From Liquidambar formosana (lineage: Eukaryota; Streptophyta; Magnoliopsida; Saxifragales; Altingiaceae), in contig CM077821.1 of the NCBI GenBank assembly GCA_039720395.1, positions 62,001-126,000 on the forward strand: DNA of 64,000 nucleotides, written 5' to 3'. Both the position numbers and the translations under genes were made by a program. How positions within the stretch are numbered: the stretch's first letter is position 1; the number at the start of each line of letters is the position of its first letter. The notes below the pieces were generated by a model that was not told the origin of the DNA, did not search any database, and worked only from the letters and a program-made list of their open reading frames with translations. This document shows, piece by piece, positions 61,564-64,000 of the stretch.

Positions 61564-61776
61564 TTATAGGGCGGCCATTGCAATCCCTCAATTTTATTTG
61601 TAAATCCTACTTTTTTTTTTACTTTTCAAGGTTTTATGAAAAATATAAAAAGGTTAATTTTTCATAAAAACCAGCTGAGTAATCCACTAAAAAACATTAT
61701 TTTGAACAATTTTGTAGAAATTTTTTTTTCCAAAATATGTTGTTTAAGAGGATTTTTTGGCTATTTACAATATGTA
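61564..61776. mobile_element. Truncated MITE, copy C
   Basis: Left half of the same family as 60020-60441, starting TTATAGGGCGGCC. It stops abruptly at about 61776, where a 1.8-kb repeat unit begins. Confidence 0.8.
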
Positions 61777-63587
61777 AGGCTTTCCTTGTTTCCTTCCATG
61801 TCTTTAACTTTACAGAAAGTCTTGGTCTCTGAAAAAAATATAGAATACCTTTCATACTGGAAAGAGCTCAAGTGAGAACTACTAGCTTCTTGCCTCCTAG
61901 GTCAATACAAGCCATCTGGAAAGTTGAGATGAAATTTGACGCATTTTAGGGAAGGAGAGGAGGAGGTTCTTTCTTTCTTCTTTCTGTTTTTGGGCCAGTA
62001 CATTAAAAATAACACCAATCTTGCCATTGATTAGATCAATTTTAATAGGATTCTGTGGTAGAAGAAACAATTTGTCAGGAAGAAGACTACATATGCTTTC
62101 TACGTGTTTGACTAAATTCACTATGAGCATTATTAACGGATAACAACAAAATCCAACTATATATATTGGGTTAAAGGCAGATCGATCTTATATTAGAATG
62201 AGGTTCTATGTTTCATAAAATCCCTTGTTAAAGCGAATCAATTATATGTGCTCAAAAACTATATGGCCTTGTCCATCGTTAGAGGTTTTGTGGGTTGGTT
62301 ATCATACGTCCATGCCCTCAAAAACAATATAGCTCGCCAGATTTTTAGCAGGGATATTTTGGTAATTTCAAATTTATCTATGCCTCTTATATCTTCGCTT
62401 GCTATCATAGTAAACATTGCAACGACTTTGTCTCTTATATTTGCATTGTGTTTTATGAAAAACTTGATTAAGCTTTTGGAGAATTGGGTAAGTGCTATTT
62501 TGCATTACGATAAAAAAAGAATTGTGTGATGTTTTTGTGGCATATTTCTGTGTCATAGAGGCTGATAAAAGGTATAGTCCCAATAGTCCATCGAGTGTAA
62601 GGATAGTGAAGTTTATTCAAAGCATTTCAGTTATGTAGGTGAAATGAGAGACGGTGTTGTGTTGGAACTAATGGTTTACCATTATAGGCAACAACATTTA
62701 CCTTCAGGGCTGCAATGCAGGGTGTTGGTCTAGCTATTGGCACAAAACAGAGCAATTATTGTCATAAATTGCCCACAAAATGTTATCATAATTAAGTTCA
62801 TACCAGGTTTGATCTGTTTAAGAAGGAGAGTTGCATGAAGCGGGAAATTGGTAAGAAGGTTTATATGATGAGTAACATTAATTTGAATGGAAAGCATAAG
62901 GAATACGGTTAGTGGATCTGTAGTTCCACAATTGAAGGCAAGCTGTCAGGAAAATTTTGTACACTGCCATTAAAACTGCCTACAACAGAACAAAAAAGGC
63001 AACATACAAGTGATTAGTAATAATATATGGTGGAATAGGAATTTGTAATACGTTAAAAAATGATGTGAAATATTAGTCTTCGAATAAAATTAATGTTAGG
63101 GCTTGTTTGGTATCAGACGTACTTTACGCATTTATGGGGGCTTGTTCGGTATCAGCTTATCAGGCTTGGCTTTAAGCCCTTTAAATTAAGCCCTAGACCA
63201 ATTATGCTTTATTAAACACCATCTTTGTGCATTTTTCTTTTTTTAAAATTTGTGAAAATGCAAGCCTGGTTTTCATATTATTAGTGTGTTAGATGGTTGT
63301 TTTGGAATACTTATATAATTTTATCAAGCATCAATTTTGTTGGTTTTTAGAATGTGTTGTATATTAGATTCAAGCCACAGGGTGGGCCAGCTTGAGTCAA
63401 TATAGTCATGCTAATTTCAGTAGTTAATCCTGCTGAGCCCGAAGAAATGAGCCATGGGCTAGTCAATTATTTATAAGAGTAGGTGGTAAGTCATTTTCTT
63501 CCCGGGCTCCTTTTTCCAAAGGGAAAATGCCACAAAACGCGTGGACCAAAAAAAAAATGCCAGTAAGTCAAGAACTTGTATTTTAGC
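61777..63587. repeat. Complete 1.8-kb repeat unit
   Basis: The unit runs from the 'ccttgtttccttccatgtct' word to just before the next one at 63588. Its parts in order match 39088-39194 plus 54231-54860, 55311-55455, 38640-39060, 56000-56300 and the 'gggcca' segment. No gene is recognisable in it. Confidence 0.8.
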
Positions 63588-64000
63588 GCTTGCCTTGGAT
63601 TTCTTCCATGTCTTTAACTTTGAAGAAAGTTTTCGTCTTTATTTTCTTCAAAAATATAGACTGCCTTTCATACTTAAAAGTCACAACTTCTTGCCTCTTG
63701 GGTCAATGCAAACCATTTGGAAATTTGAGATGAAATTTGACCCATTTTGGAGAAAAAGGGTTTTTTTTTTTTTTTTTTTTTTTTTGGGGGGGGGAGGGTG
63801 TTCTTTCTTATTGGATTAGTTTAGAGACCCGAATTGTCTTATACTCATGCCTCAATCAGTCACTTTACTTTTACAATAATATTTTTTCATTACTATTTAT
63901 TAATTGTTGTATTTTTTTTTTCTAAGTTTTTTCTTGTAATTCCTCACAAAAACTACCTATGATTTCTTGTAATTCCTCAAAGTTTTTTAATTCCTCACAA
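63588..64000. repeat. Start of the next repeat unit, cut by the window end
   Basis: Begins 'gcttgccttggatttcttcc' and carries the 'ctgcctttcatact' and 'aatttgagatgaaatttgac' words. At 63757-63797 it is interrupted by a run of about 28 T followed by about 14 G/A, another T-run/G-run pair. Confidence 0.75.

Overview
This is nuclear DNA of a flowering plant, almost certainly a eudicot. The genes have short exons and AT-rich introns with GT/AG borders. There is a TIR-NB-ARC-LRR resistance gene, a class missing from grasses, and a Ty3/gypsy element of the plant Tat lineage. All gene models below were read by eye from splice borders and continuous reading frames. I saw no rRNA, tRNA or CRISPR.

Left third (1-22 kb), three conserved single genes. 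(1) 1005-5679, minus: a 13-exon NIMA-related kinase, closest in my judgement to plant NEK5. (2) 9301-14176, minus: an 8-exon DNAJ6/DNAJC9-type J-protein whose core promoter has a TATA box and two E2F-type sites; its first intron holds a LINE RNase H relic. (3) 20996-21514, plus: an intronless-CDS A20/AN1 stress-associated protein behind a 1.75-kb 5'-UTR intron. Spacers hold SINE-like, Mutator-like, Tourist-like and fold-back elements, including a MITE nested in one arm of a Mutator-like element.

Middle (27.4-34.9 kb): one intact-looking L6-type TNL gene on the minus strand, five coding exons, about 1549 residues. Its LRR exon contains ten near-identical 45-46-residue units in tandem, and its N terminus carries a tandemly duplicated basic, nuclear-localisation-like segment.

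Right part (35-64 kb): a mosaic of diverged repeats, including a unit of about 1.8 kb found head-to-tail, without any host gene I could recognise. One unit is split by a young Tat-lineage retrotransposon (39195-54230, minus). Its 1088-bp LTRs differ at about nine positions and its target duplication is CCTTT. It encodes gag-protease and pol separated by an in-frame UGA-CGG, a duplicated zinc-binding module before the integrase, and, on the opposite strand, a spliced gene for a plant-mobile-domain (PMD) protein with its own TATA box. A 2722-bp solo LTR (43057-45778) with an ACTTG duplication is nested inside that antisense gene. Removing it restores the frame exactly. Both pol (frameshift) and the antisense gene (nonsense codon) are now broken.

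The strongest candidates for new biology are the LRR expansion, the antisense PMD unit, the gag/pol UGA-CGG junction, and the paired palindromes of the solo LTR.
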